From Bifidobacterium samirii (GTDB taxonomy: Bacteria; Actinomycetota; Actinomycetes; Actinomycetales; Bifidobacteriaceae), in NCBI RefSeq assembly GCF_003952945.1, contig NZ_QXGK01000016.1, forward strand, positions 1 through 62,387: a DNA stretch of 62,387 nucleotides, given 5' to 3'. The position numbers were made by a program, and so were the translations under genes. Below, one piece after another: positions 17,488-27,027 of the stretch (positions are counted from its first letter, which is position 1; each line of letters starts with the position of its first letter). The notes under the pieces are model-generated. The model saw nothing but the letters and a program-made list of their open reading frames with translations, was not told the DNA's origin and did not search any database.

Positions 17488-19641
17488 ATGACCGTCATCA
17501 CCGAAGCCAACAAGGCCAAGGCCCGGGCCATCCTCGACGAGCTGACGCTCGACGAGAAGGTCGACATCATCCACGCCGCCGGACTGTTCCGCTCCGGCGC
17601 CGCGCCGCGCGTCGGCGTCCCCTACTTCCACATGGACGACGGTCCGATGGGACCGCGCGAGGAACTGCACAACGACAACTGGATGCCGCTGTGGAACACG
17701 CGCGACCGCGTCACCTACCTGCCGTCCGGCTCCGCCGTCGCCTCCACCTGGAACCGCGGGCTCGCCCGCACCGTCGGCGAGATCCTCGGCGAGGAGGCGC
17801 GCGGCCGCGGCAAGGACGTCATCCTCGGCCCGTCCATCAACATCAAGCGCAGCCCCCTGTGCGGCCGCAACTTCGAATACATGAGCGAGGACCCGTACCT
17901 CGCCGCCGAACAGGGCGTCGCCTACATCCAGGGCGTCCAGGAATCCGACGTCGCCGCCTGCGCCAAGCACTACGCGGCCAACAGCCAGGAGACCGACCGC
18001 CTCGAAGTCGACGAGACCATCGGCGAGCGCGCCCTGCGCGAGATCTACCTGCCCGCGTTCGAGGCGGCCGTCAAGGACGGCGGCACCCTGTCCATCATGG
18101 GCGCCTACAACCTCGTCAACGGCGAGCAGTGCTGCGAATCCAAGCGTCTGCTCGACGACATCCTGCGCGGCGAATGGGGCTTCGACGGCTTCGTCGTCTC
18201 CGACTGGAGCGCCGTCAAACGCACCAAGGAGAGCGCCCAGGTCGGCCTCGACGTCGAGATGTCGGTCACGCCGAACTTCGACGAATACTACTTCGCCAAC
18301 CCGCTGCGCCGCGCCATCGCCGCCGGCGAGGTCGCCGAATCCGACGTCGACGTGAAGGCCCTGCGCGTGCTGGCCGTCATGGACGCCCTGCACATGCTCC
18401 CCGACGCCGACGGCGCCAAGCCCGCGCGCAAGGCCGGCTCGTACGCGACGCTCGAGCACGCCGCCAAGGCGCTCGACGTGGCGCGCGAATCCATCGTGCT
18501 GCTCAAGAACGAGCCGGGCGCCGACGGCACGCCCGTGCTGCCGATCGACGAGACCGCGACCCGCCGCATCCTCGTCGTCGGCGCCAACGCCGACCGCATC
18601 CACTCCAACGGCGGCGGCAGCGCCGTCATCAAGGCGCTGCACGAGGTGACGCCGCTGCTCGGCCTCAACGGCCGGCTCGGCGGCAACGTCGCCATCGAAT
18701 ACGCGCTCGGCTACGACGCCAAGCAGGTCGTCCAGGACGACTCGTGGCAGGAGGAGAGCCTCGAGAACTCCGTCGGCGACGACGCGCACGACGCGCAGCG
18801 CGCCGCCGAACTGCGCGACGAGGCCGTCGCCCTCGCCCGCGAGTACGCGGCCGCCGGCGACCCGGTCGTCTTCATCGGCGGCCTCGACCACGAGCACGAC
18901 CTCGAAGGCCGCGACCGCGACGACATGCGCCTGCCGTACGGCCAGGACGAGCTCATCGAGGCGCTCCTCGACGCCGCCCCCGACACGGTCCTCGTGTTCG
19001 TGGCCGGTTCCCCGGTCGAGATGCCGTGGGCCGAGCGCGCCAAGGCCATCGTGTGGAACTGGTACAACGGCTGCGAATCCGGCACGGCGCTCGCCGAGAC
19101 GCTGCTGGGCCGCGTCAACCCGAGCGGCCACCTGCCGGAGACGTTCCCGATCGCGCTCGAGGACTGCCCGGCGCATTCGATCGGCACGTTCGGTCCCGGC
19201 CTGCACGTGCGCTACGACGAGGACGTGTACGTCGGCTACCGCCACTACGAGACGCGCGACGTGCCGGTGCGCTTCCCGTTCGGCCACGGCCTGAGCTACA
19301 CGACGTTCGCCTACGGCGACCTCGACGTGCGCCGCGTCGACGACGAGATCCGCGTCTCGTTCACCGTGGAGAACACGGGCGATCGCGCCGGCAAGGCCGT
19401 GCCGCAGGTGTACCTCGGTCTGGAGGGCACCGGCGAGAACCGTCCGGTGCGCGAGCTCAGGGGCTTCGAGAAGGTCGCGCTGGAGCCGGGCGAGCGCCGT
19501 CAGGTGACGGTCGCGATGCCGGTCGCGAAGGCGCTGCGCTACTGGTCGAACGGCGAGGGTGCGTATGCGCTCGCCCCGGCGGCGACGGTCGCGGTCGGCG
19601 AGTCGGTGCATGACGTGCGTCTGACGGGCCGCGTGGACTGA
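17488..19641 (+). CDS. beta-glucosidase-type glycosidase (GH3)
   Basis: 717 residues, cytoplasmic. Order of domains: TIM barrel (residues 10-300) with KHYAANSQE and the nucleophile region GFVVSDWS (Asp239), alpha/beta sandwich (350-580) and fibronectin-III-like C-terminal domain (620-717). This layout is that of beta-glucosidases, though some GH3 members act on xylose or arabinose. In the xyloglucan model it removes unsubstituted backbone glucose, working in turn with the alpha-xylosidase. ATG 17488 is preceded by AGGAGAAGG; the gene sits 80 nt after GH29. Confidence 0.88.
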   Translation: MTVITEANKAKARAILDELTLDEKVDIIHAAGLFRSGAAPRVGVPYFHMDDGPMGPREELHNDNWMPLWNTRDRVTYLPSGSAVASTWNRGLARTVGEILGEEARGRGKDVILGPSINIKRSPLCGRNFEYMSEDPYLAAEQGVAYIQGVQESDVAACAKHYAANSQETDRLEVDETIGERALREIYLPAFEAAVKDGGTLSIMGAYNLVNGEQCCESKRLLDDILRGEWGFDGFVVSDWSAVKRTKESAQVGLDVEMSVTPNFDEYYFANPLRRAIAAGEVAESDVDVKALRVLAVMDALHMLPDADGAKPARKAGSYATLEHAAKALDVARESIVLLKNEPGADGTPVLPIDETATRRILVVGANADRIHSNGGGSAVIKALHEVTPLLGLNGRLGGNVAIEYALGYDAKQVVQDDSWQEESLENSVGDDAHDAQRAAELRDEAVALAREYAAAGDPVVFIGGLDHEHDLEGRDRDDMRLPYGQDELIEALLDAAPDTVLVFVAGSPVEMPWAERAKAIVWNWYNGCESGTALAETLLGRVNPSGHLPETFPIALEDCPAHSIGTFGPGLHVRYDEDVYVGYRHYETRDVPVRFPFGHGLSYTTFAYGDLDVRRVDDEIRVSFTVENTGDRAGKAVPQVYLGLEGTGENRPVRELRGFEKVALEPGERRQVTVAMPVAKALRYWSNGEGAYALAPAATVAVGESVHDVRLTGRVD

Positions 19642-19839
19642 CGACGCGCGTCGTCCAGCGCGCGCGATCGTGCGTCGCGCGCACGCGGTGCGTGCCGTCG
19701 CGCGCCGGCCGGCTGGTCGGTTCCGACCGGTCCGCCGTCCGGCGTCGGCGTCGCCGTTATATGATCGTCCCCGTCGTCCGCGATGACGGAACCGGTGGGG
19801 ACGACCGTATTTTCAACGTCGTCGGCGTGTCGGAAATTG
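19642..19839. other. GH3-GH31 intergenic region
   Basis: No gene. It contains GC-rich dyads just after the GH3 stop codon, and a wider one formed by TCGTCCCC (19764-19771) and GGGGACGA (19797-19804). These may end the first transcript before the separate GH31 promoter. Confidence 0.4.
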
Positions 19840-19861
19840 CTATTTATAAACTTATAAATAA
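19840..19861. promoter_or_regulatory. 22-bp palindromic operator, copy 3
   Basis: Halves CTATTTATAAA and CTTATAAATAA, one base away from the consensus of the four copies. It lies 120 bp before the GH31 start codon, so GH31, GH43 and GH42 can be controlled as a second transcription unit by the same regulator. Confidence 0.78.
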
Positions 19862-19981
19862 GAAGAAGGACGGGCTGTCGCCGATCGGCGCGGCCGGGTC
19901 CGGAACGGACCTCCCCACGCAACCGAACGCGGGGGAGCGGCCCCGCGACGGGCCGACGTCACCGATGCAAAGGAGCAATCC

Positions 19982-22021
19982 ATGAAATTCCTCAATGGCG
20001 GCTGGCTGATCAAGGACGGCTTCGACGTCAAGTACGCTGCCAACGTGTACGTGGCGAACACCGAGCCGAAGAAGCTGACCCTCTTCTGCCCGTTCGGCGT
20101 GGCCATCCACCACCCGGGCCAGACGCTCGACGGCGGCATCCTCACCATCGAGGTCACCTCCCCGCGCGAGGACGTCATCACCACCCGTCTCATCAACTTC
20201 AAGAAGGACCGCAGCCACTGCCCGACCTTCGCCGTCAACGACGCCGACCCGGACGTCCGGATCGCCGAGACCGACGACGAGTGGACCTTCACCTCCGGCA
20301 AGCTCGTCCTGCACATCGCCAAGGGCGACTCCATCGACTTCACCTACACGTACGACGGCAAGGTCGTCGCCCACTCCGGCTGGCGCGCCAAGGCGCTCGT
20401 CACCGACGACGAGGGCCGCCTGCACGTCTCCGAGCAGCTCGACCTGGGCGTCGGCGAGAAGATCTACGGCCTCGGCGAGCGCTTCACCAACTTCGTCAAG
20501 AACGGCCAGAGCGTCGAGATCTGGAACGAGGACGGCGGCACCGGCACCGAGCAGGCGTACAAGAACATCCCGTTCTACCTGTCCAACAAGGGCTACGGCC
20601 TGTTCGTCAACAACCCGGGCAAGGTCGGCTTCGAGGTCGGCTCCGAGAAGGTGTCCCGCGTGCAGTTCTCCGTGCCGGGCGAGGAGATGACCTACTCCGT
20701 CATCGGCGGCAAGGACCTCAAGTCGATCCTGGGCGCCTACACCGACATGACCGGCAGGCCGCCGCTGGTGCCGGACTGGAGCTACGGCCTGTGGCTGAGC
20801 ACCTCCTTCACCACCGACTACGACGAGAACACCGTCATGGAGTTCGTCGACGGCATGGCCGAGCGCAACATCCCGCTGTCCGTGTTCCACTTCGACTGCC
20901 GTTGGATGAAGGAGCTCGAATGGTGCAACTTCGAGTGGGACGCCGACAAGTTCCCGGATCCGGAAGGCCTGCTCAAGAAGCTGCATGACCGCGGCCTCAA
21001 GGTGTGCGTGTGGATCAACAGCTACATCGGCCAGAAGTCCCCACTGTTCGAGGAGGGCGCGAAGAAGGGCTACTTCATCAAGACCACCGACGGCGACGTC
21101 TGGCAGTGGGACAAGTGGCAGGCCGGCATGGCCATCGTCGACTTCACCAACCCCGAGGCGACCAAGTGGTACCAGGACAAGCTGCGCCACCTCGTCGAGC
21201 AGGGCGTCGACTGCTTCAAGACCGACTTCGGCGAGCGCATCCCCACCGAGGGCGTCCAGTACTACGACGGCTCCGATCCGGAGCTCATGCACAACTACTA
21301 CACGTACCTGTACAACAAGGCCGTGTACGACGTGCTCGTCGAGACCAAGGGCGAGGACGAGGCGATCCTGTTCGCCCGCTCCGCCACCGTCGGCGGCCAG
21401 CAGTTCCCGGTCCACTGGGGCGGCGACTGCTCGTCCAACTACCCGTCGATGGCCGAATCCCTGCGCGCCGGCCTGAGCTTCGGCATGTCCGGCTTCGGCT
21501 ACTGGAGCCACGACATCGCCGGCTTCGAGGACAAGCCGACCCCGGACCTGTTCAAGCGCTGGACCCAGTTCGGCCTGCTGTCGTCCCACTCCCGCTACCA
21601 CGGCTCCACCGAGTACAAGGTGCCGTGGCTGTACGGCGACGAGGCGGTCGAGGTGTCCCGCGAGTTCACCGAGCTCAAGCTGCGCCTCAAGCCGTACCTG
21701 GTCCAGCAGATGCACGTCACCCACGAGACCGGCGTGCCGATGATGCGCGCGATGGTGCTCGAATTCCCGGACGACCCGGCCTGCGAGGACATCGACACCC
21801 AGTACATGCTGGGCGACGACCTGCTCGTGGCCCCGGTGTTCTCCGAGGACGGCACCGCCCGCTTCTACGTGCCGGACGCCGGCGGCGACCATGCCGGCGA
21901 GGCGTGGGCCAACCTGCTCACCGGCAGGACCTACGAGCCGGGCCGCTGGTACGTCGAGCAGTACGACTACCACACCCTGCCCGTCCTGGTCCGCCCGGGC
22001 GCCGATCCGCTGAACGCCTGA
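19982..22021 (+). CDS. alpha-xylosidase (GH31, YicI type)
   Basis: 679 residues, cytoplasmic. The sequence can be aligned by eye with E. coli YicI along most of its length (for example GVGEKIYGLGERFTNFVKNG and WNEDGGTGTEQAYKNIPFY). Predicted nucleophile Asp415 in CFKTDFGERIP and acid/base Asp482 in HWGGD. Of the YicI residues linked to alpha-xylosidase specificity, the Phe of SFTT, the Cys of FDC, the Trp of VWIN and the Lys of KTD are kept, but YicI Phe308 is replaced by Arg307. It should cut alpha-1,6-xylose from the non-reducing end of xyloglucan oligosaccharides. ATG follows AAAGGAG. Confidence 0.92.
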   Translation: MKFLNGGWLIKDGFDVKYAANVYVANTEPKKLTLFCPFGVAIHHPGQTLDGGILTIEVTSPREDVITTRLINFKKDRSHCPTFAVNDADPDVRIAETDDEWTFTSGKLVLHIAKGDSIDFTYTYDGKVVAHSGWRAKALVTDDEGRLHVSEQLDLGVGEKIYGLGERFTNFVKNGQSVEIWNEDGGTGTEQAYKNIPFYLSNKGYGLFVNNPGKVGFEVGSEKVSRVQFSVPGEEMTYSVIGGKDLKSILGAYTDMTGRPPLVPDWSYGLWLSTSFTTDYDENTVMEFVDGMAERNIPLSVFHFDCRWMKELEWCNFEWDADKFPDPEGLLKKLHDRGLKVCVWINSYIGQKSPLFEEGAKKGYFIKTTDGDVWQWDKWQAGMAIVDFTNPEATKWYQDKLRHLVEQGVDCFKTDFGERIPTEGVQYYDGSDPELMHNYYTYLYNKAVYDVLVETKGEDEAILFARSATVGGQQFPVHWGGDCSSNYPSMAESLRAGLSFGMSGFGYWSHDIAGFEDKPTPDLFKRWTQFGLLSSHSRYHGSTEYKVPWLYGDEAVEVSREFTELKLRLKPYLVQQMHVTHETGVPMMRAMVLEFPDDPACEDIDTQYMLGDDLLVAPVFSEDGTARFYVPDAGGDHAGEAWANLLTGRTYEPGRWYVEQYDYHTLPVLVRPGADPLNA

Positions 22022-22034
22022 CCGTGACCCTGCA

Positions 22035-22071
22035 GCCGGCTCCCCCCGATCGCCGATCGAGGGGAGCCGGC
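22035..22071 (+). terminator. stem-loop after GH31
   Basis: GCCGGCTCCCC pairs with GGGGAGCCGGC around an inner CGATCG dyad, 13 nt after the stop codon. There is no T tract. Three direct copies of the 10-mer CATCACCCCG follow at about 22085-22114. Confidence 0.6.
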
Positions 22072-22158
22072 CTCGTATTGGCCCGCATCACCCCGCATCA
22101 CCCCGCATCACCCCGTCCCCGCACCACCGAGGCGACGACACCGAAAAGAGCCCACCAT

Positions 22159-23682
22159 ATGACCCTGTTCAACTGCATGCCGGCGCGGCGCATCGCGTCC
22201 GGCTTCCACCCCGACCCGACCATCTGCGAGCGCCCCGAAGGCGGCTACTACATGGTCAACAGCTCGTTCGAATACTTTCCCGGCATGCCGGTCCTCGAAT
22301 CCGAGGACGGCATGCACTGGCATAAGATCGGCGACGCGATGAACCGCCCGTCCCAGTTCCCGTACGAGACGATGGGCAACAACCAGGGCATCTACGCGCC
22401 GACGCTGCGCTGGCACGGCGGCCTGTACTATCTGATCGTCACGAACGTCAACAAGGGCAACATGATCCTGACGTCCGCCGACCCGCACGACGGCTGGTCC
22501 GACCCGATCTGGGTCGAGGGATGGCCCGGCATCGACCCGAGCCTGTTCTTCGACGACGACGGCACGGTGTACATCTGCGGCAACGAGGGCGGCGAGCCGG
22601 ACGAGAACGGCGAGCGCGAGCCGGCCGGCATCTACCTGTCGAAGATCGACGTGGCGACCGGCACGGTGCTCACGAAGCGCCGGCGCATCTGCGGCGGCAT
22701 CACCGGGTCGAATCCGGAGGGCCCGCACCTGTACAAGCGCGACGGCCGCTACTATCTGATGTGGGCCGAGGGCGGCACCGAATCCGGTCATATGGAGAAC
22801 ATCGCGCGCGCCGACGACCCGTTCGGTCCGTATGAGATGTACCCGGGCAACCCGGTCATCACCAACCGTTCCACGCATCTGACGCTGCAGGCGATCGGCC
22901 ACTGCGACTGCGCGCACTTCGACGCCGACCGCACGCTCATGGTGTTCCACGGCACGCGCAACAACGACGCCTACCCGGCGCAGGGCTGGCTCGGCCGCGA
23001 ACCGTACGCCGTCTGGTTCGACTGGAAGGACGGCTGGCCGGCGATCGCCGACCAGTCGTACGACTGCGCGCTCAACGGCTGCGGCGAATCGCTCGAATCC
23101 GACGTCGCGTGGATCACGCCGTCGATCGACGCCGACGGCCGCTTCGCCGTCGACGGACAGCCGATCCCGCACGCGGACGGCACGCTCGCCGACCACAACG
23201 GCGCGACCGTCACCATCCGCGCCACGACGCAGGATTTCGCACTCGAGCATGGTCCGTCGATGGTCGGCACACGGCAGACCGACTTCCGCTGCACGTTCGG
23301 CGCGACGCTCGTCGACGCGCGTGCGCTGCGCTCCGGCGAGACCGGCGTCGCCGTGTACGCGAACGCGGAGCACTGGCTGGAGATCGCCGTCGCCGCCGCC
23401 GACGAGGCCGCCGACACGGTGCACGTCGAGGCGCGCGTGCACGACGCCGGCCTGACCGCCGTCGTCGGCACGGCCGACGTACCCGCCGGCAAGCCGATCC
23501 GACTGGCCGTGCGCGGGGACGAATCCGGCTACCGCTTCGAGGCCGACGGCGTCGACCTGGGATTCGCGCCCGGCAAGGTGCTGAGCTTCGTGCACGCCGG
23601 CGGCTTCACCGGCATCCTGATGGGCGTGTACGCGCACGGCGACGGCACCGTCGTCTACGCCGGAGCACGCTACGACGTCTGA
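22159..23682 (+). CDS. GH43 beta-xylosidase / alpha-L-arabinofuranosidase
   Basis: 507 residues, cytoplasmic. The five-bladed propeller (residues 10-310) has the three catalytic acids in place: Asp in GFHPDPTI (about residue 19), Asp in PGIDPSLFF and Glu in SNPEGPHLY. Residues 330-507 form the concanavalin-like C-terminal domain common in xylosidase-type GH43. In a xyloglucan context it may remove arabinofuranose from Solanaceae-type side chains or free xylose. The ribosome site (GAAAAGAG) is weak. The start at 22159 is the first Met that keeps the family's N-terminus. Confidence 0.82.
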   Translation: MTLFNCMPARRIASGFHPDPTICERPEGGYYMVNSSFEYFPGMPVLESEDGMHWHKIGDAMNRPSQFPYETMGNNQGIYAPTLRWHGGLYYLIVTNVNKGNMILTSADPHDGWSDPIWVEGWPGIDPSLFFDDDGTVYICGNEGGEPDENGEREPAGIYLSKIDVATGTVLTKRRRICGGITGSNPEGPHLYKRDGRYYLMWAEGGTESGHMENIARADDPFGPYEMYPGNPVITNRSTHLTLQAIGHCDCAHFDADRTLMVFHGTRNNDAYPAQGWLGREPYAVWFDWKDGWPAIADQSYDCALNGCGESLESDVAWITPSIDADGRFAVDGQPIPHADGTLADHNGATVTIRATTQDFALEHGPSMVGTRQTDFRCTFGATLVDARALRSGETGVAVYANAEHWLEIAVAAADEAADTVHVEARVHDAGLTAVVGTADVPAGKPIRLAVRGDESGYRFEADGVDLGFAPGKVLSFVHAGGFTGILMGVYAHGDGTVVYAGARYDV

Positions 23683-23742
23683 CCGGCGGCCATCATACGA
23701 CCCGAATCCCACCCAACGACGACAACGACGAAGGAGACCCGC

Positions 23743-25809
23743 ATGACGCAACCCATGTTCGACACGTTCCTGTTCGGAGGCGACTGGAACCCCGAACAGT
23801 GGCCCGAGGAGACCTGGGAGCATGACATCGAGATGCTCGAGCACGCGCACATCAACGAGGCCACGATCAACGTGTTCTCGTGGACGCTGCTCCAGCGCGA
23901 CGACACCACCTACGACTTCACCACGCTCGACAACATCGTGAACCTGCTGGTGAAGCACGATTTCAACATCGTGCTCGCCACCGGCACCGCCGCCCTGCCC
24001 GCATGGCTCGTGCGCACCCACCCCGAGACGATCCGCACCACGTTCGACGGACGCCGCCGCGTGTTCGGCGGACGCCACAACTTCTGTCCCAACTCGGCCG
24101 TCTTCCGCCGTCTGTCGCGCGAACTCGCCGGCCGCATCGCCGAACGCTACGCCGGCACGCCCGGTCTCAAGGCCTGGCACATCGGCAACGAGTACGGCGG
24201 TGGCGGCGGCTTGTGCTACTGCGAGACGTGCGCCGAAGCGTTCCGCGAGTGGCTGCGCGCCAAGTACGGCACCGTCGAGGCGCTCAACCGCGCGTGGTGC
24301 GCGAACTTCTGGAGCCACACGATCGTCGACTGGGCCGACGTGGTGCCGCCGGTCGAGATGGGCGATGGCATCGGCAGCGACTGGGACCTCAAGAAGAGCG
24401 TCATCTCCGGCCTCATGATGGACTACCGCCGCTTCCAGAACGACTCGCAGCTCGCCTGCTTCGTCAACGAGCGCGACGCCGTGCGCGAGCACGACGCGGC
24501 CACGCCGATCACCACGAACCTGATGGGCACGTTCAAGGACCTCGACTACTTCGCGTGGGGCCGCGAGATGGACGTCGTCAGCTGGGACAACTACCCGGGC
24601 ATGGGCATGCCGTCCAGCCGCGTCGCCCTCAACCACGACCTCATGCGCGGCGTGGGCGGCGGCAAGCCGTTCATGCTCATGGAACAGACCCCCAACCAGC
24701 AGAACTGGTTCCCGTTCTGCAAGGTCAAGCGCCCCGGCGAGGTCGCCGCGCTCAGCTGGCAGGCCGTCGCCCACGGCGCCGACACCGTGCAGTTCTTCCA
24801 GATGCGCCAGTCCATCGGCGGCTGCGAACGCTTCCATGGCGCCGTCATCGCCCATGACGGCACCGAGCGGTCGCGCGTGTTCCGTGAGACCGCCGCGCTG
24901 GGGGAGAACCTCGCGAAGGCCGCGCCGGCGCTCATGGGCTCCGAGGTGCGCGCCCGAGTCGCCGTCATGTTCGACTGGGACAGCTACTGGTCGCTCGAAG
25001 GCTGCGTCGGTCCCACCGCCGGATTCGCCTACCCGGAGGAGGTGCACCGCTTCTACCGCGCGTTCAACAAGCGCAACATCGCCGTCGACGTGATCGCCAG
25101 CACGACGGGCGCCGACGAGCTCGCCAAGTACGCGGTCGTCGTCGCGCCGGCGATGATCGTCGTCAAGCCGGGCGTCGCCGACGCGGTCGACGCGTATGTG
25201 CGCGGCGGCGGCCGCTTCGTCACCGGCTACATGGCCGGCATCCACGACGAGCACGATCTGGTCGTCCCCGGCGGCTACCCCGGACCGTTCCGCGAGATGG
25301 CCGGCGTGTGGGCCGAGGAGATCGACGCGCTTGCCCCCGGCGAGACGATCCCCGTCGTCTTCGACGGTGCCGAGGCCGACGGCGCCGCCGCGGCCGGCGA
25401 GGTCGTCGCCAGCATCATGCATCTGGAGGGCGCGCGGGCGCTCGCTACGTACGGCGGCGACGGATTCTACGCCGGCACGCCCGCACTGACCGTCAACGAG
25501 CGCGGCGACGGCCGCGTCTACTACGTGGGCACGCCGCTCGACGAGGCCGGCATGGACGCGTTCGCCGAACCGCTGATCGCCGACGCCGGGCTCACGCCGA
25601 TCGCCACGCCCGACGGCGTCGAGATCGCGTTCCGCCACGCCGACGACGGCCGCACGTTCGCGATCGTGCTCAACATGACCGACGACGCGCAGCACGTCGC
25701 ACTGCCTGCCTGCCTGCACGGCCGCGCCGACCTGCTCGGCGGCGGCGAACTCGGCGACACGGCCGACCTGGCCCCGTACCAGGTCGTCGTGTGCGAGGCC
25801 GCCGACTGA
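23743..25809 (+). CDS. beta-galactosidase (GH42)
   Basis: 688 residues with the three GH42 domains: TIM barrel (1-390), trimerisation domain (400-600) and small beta domain (620-688). Acid/base Glu150 in HIGNEYGG and nucleophile Glu314 in LMEQTPN are present, as is a CYCETC zinc cluster. Bifidobacterial GH42 enzymes act on beta-galactosides of plant or milk origin. Here it would remove the beta-1,2-galactose of xyloglucan after the fucosidase has acted. ATG 23743 follows GAAGGAG. Confidence 0.92.
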   Translation: MTQPMFDTFLFGGDWNPEQWPEETWEHDIEMLEHAHINEATINVFSWTLLQRDDTTYDFTTLDNIVNLLVKHDFNIVLATGTAALPAWLVRTHPETIRTTFDGRRRVFGGRHNFCPNSAVFRRLSRELAGRIAERYAGTPGLKAWHIGNEYGGGGGLCYCETCAEAFREWLRAKYGTVEALNRAWCANFWSHTIVDWADVVPPVEMGDGIGSDWDLKKSVISGLMMDYRRFQNDSQLACFVNERDAVREHDAATPITTNLMGTFKDLDYFAWGREMDVVSWDNYPGMGMPSSRVALNHDLMRGVGGGKPFMLMEQTPNQQNWFPFCKVKRPGEVAALSWQAVAHGADTVQFFQMRQSIGGCERFHGAVIAHDGTERSRVFRETAALGENLAKAAPALMGSEVRARVAVMFDWDSYWSLEGCVGPTAGFAYPEEVHRFYRAFNKRNIAVDVIASTTGADELAKYAVVVAPAMIVVKPGVADAVDAYVRGGGRFVTGYMAGIHDEHDLVVPGGYPGPFREMAGVWAEEIDALAPGETIPVVFDGAEADGAAAAGEVVASIMHLEGARALATYGGDGFYAGTPALTVNERGDGRVYYVGTPLDEAGMDAFAEPLIADAGLTPIATPDGVEIAFRHADDGRTFAIVLNMTDDAQHVALPACLHGRADLLGGGELGDTADLAPYQVVVCEAAD

Positions 25810-25891
25810 ACCGACCGAACCGAATGATCCGACGGATTCGACTGATCCGGCCGACCCGAAGAGGGCCGGCCGGATCCTATCTATCGGACCA

Positions 25892-25918
25892 TTGACAGCG
25901 TCTTCGTCGCGATATACT
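25892..25918 (+). promoter_or_regulatory. promoter of the ROK gene
   Basis: TTGACA (25892-25897) and TATACT (25913-25918) are separated by 15 bp, a shorter spacing than usual. It lies 140 bp before the ROK start codon and lacks the 22-bp operator, so the ROK gene may be expressed independently of the enzymes. Confidence 0.5.
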
Positions 25919-26056
25919 GAACCCCGTGGCGGATGACGCGCTTCGGCGGTGAGGGGTCGCGCGGAACGCCGCACGGCGACGACGTCGCGGACGGGCTGTG
26001 GAGGGCCGGGCCGGCGACGCCCGCCGGACACATGAACGATCGATGGGAGCTACGAC

Positions 26057-27016
26057 ATGGTGGTTGGGCAGCACACCGGACGGCCGGACGGGCCGGCCTC
26101 GGAATCGGGGAACGGCCAAACGGGAGCAACCGTGTTCACGCTCGACGTGGGCTACAACTTCACCCGATACGCGTTGGCGACGAACGGAACATTGCGGCAG
26201 ACGGCCGCGATCTCGACCCCGGTGGACAGCGCCGAGGCGTTCTACGACGCGGTCGCGCGCATCGCCGAACAGGCATACGCGCGCACTCCCTACGACGGCA
26301 TCGCGATCTCGATGCCCGGCTTCGTCGACGTCAGACGGAACACGGCCGTCACCGGCGGTCCGATCAAGGCGCTGTATCGCCAGCCGGTCGCCGATGAGAT
26401 CGCCTCGCGACTGCGCTTCGACGTGCCGATCCGCATGGAGAACGACGCCAACTGCGCGGCGCTCGCCGAACGGTACGCCGGCAACGCGCAGAAGATCGAC
26501 GATTTCGCGCTCATCACCGTCACCGACACCGGCGTGGGCGGCTCGCTGTTCCTCGACGGCCGCATCCGCCACGGCCGCGAATGGCGCGCCGGCGAGATCG
26601 GCATGATGATCACCAACTACGAGGCGGCCGGCTGCCGGACGCTCCACGAGTACATCTCCACCGAATCCCTGTCGGCCCGCTATGCGGAGGAGTTCGGCGT
26701 GGCCGCCGAAACGGTCGTCCCGTCGAGCCTGCTGCGCCGGCTGGAGGATCCGGGCGTGCGCGGCGTGGTCGAGGAGTGGGGGCGGTACGTGGCCGCGTGC
26801 ATCTTCAACGTGATCGCGACCGTGGACCCCGAATGCATTCTGGTGGGTGGCACGCTCGGCCAGGAGCTCGCGTTCCTGCCGCTGATCCAGAACCTGCTCG
26901 AAGCGCACCCCGAGTGGAAGTACTTCCGCACGCCGGTCAAACGCTGCCGTCATACGGCGAACGCCGGCCTGCTGGGCGCGTACTACGCGTTCGTGACGGC
27001 GCAGCGGGCGTCGTAG
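26057..27016 (+). CDS. ROK-family protein (sugar kinase or derived regulator)
   Basis: 319 residues with the actin-like ATPase fold of ROK proteins: FTLDVGYNFTRYAL near the start and the acidic substrate loop MENDANCAALAE near residue 130. There is no N-terminal helix-turn-helix, so it is not a classic NagC/XylR repressor. The zinc motif usual in ROK kinases (CxCGxxGCxE) is missing; the region reads NYEAAGCRTLHEYIS. It may be an atypical glucokinase or xylose/galactose-type kinase handling products of the locus, or a sensor. ATG 26057 follows GGGAG. It converges with the TetR gene, 11 nt away. Confidence 0.75.
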   Translation: MVVGQHTGRPDGPASESGNGQTGATVFTLDVGYNFTRYALATNGTLRQTAAISTPVDSAEAFYDAVARIAEQAYARTPYDGIAISMPGFVDVRRNTAVTGGPIKALYRQPVADEIASRLRFDVPIRMENDANCAALAERYAGNAQKIDDFALITVTDTGVGGSLFLDGRIRHGREWRAGEIGMMITNYEAAGCRTLHEYISTESLSARYAEEFGVAAETVVPSSLLRRLEDPGVRGVVEEWGRYVAACIFNVIATVDPECILVGGTLGQELAFLPLIQNLLEAHPEWKYFRTPVKRCRHTANAGLLGAYYAFVTAQRAS

Positions 27017-27027
27017 CGGGCGGTCGG

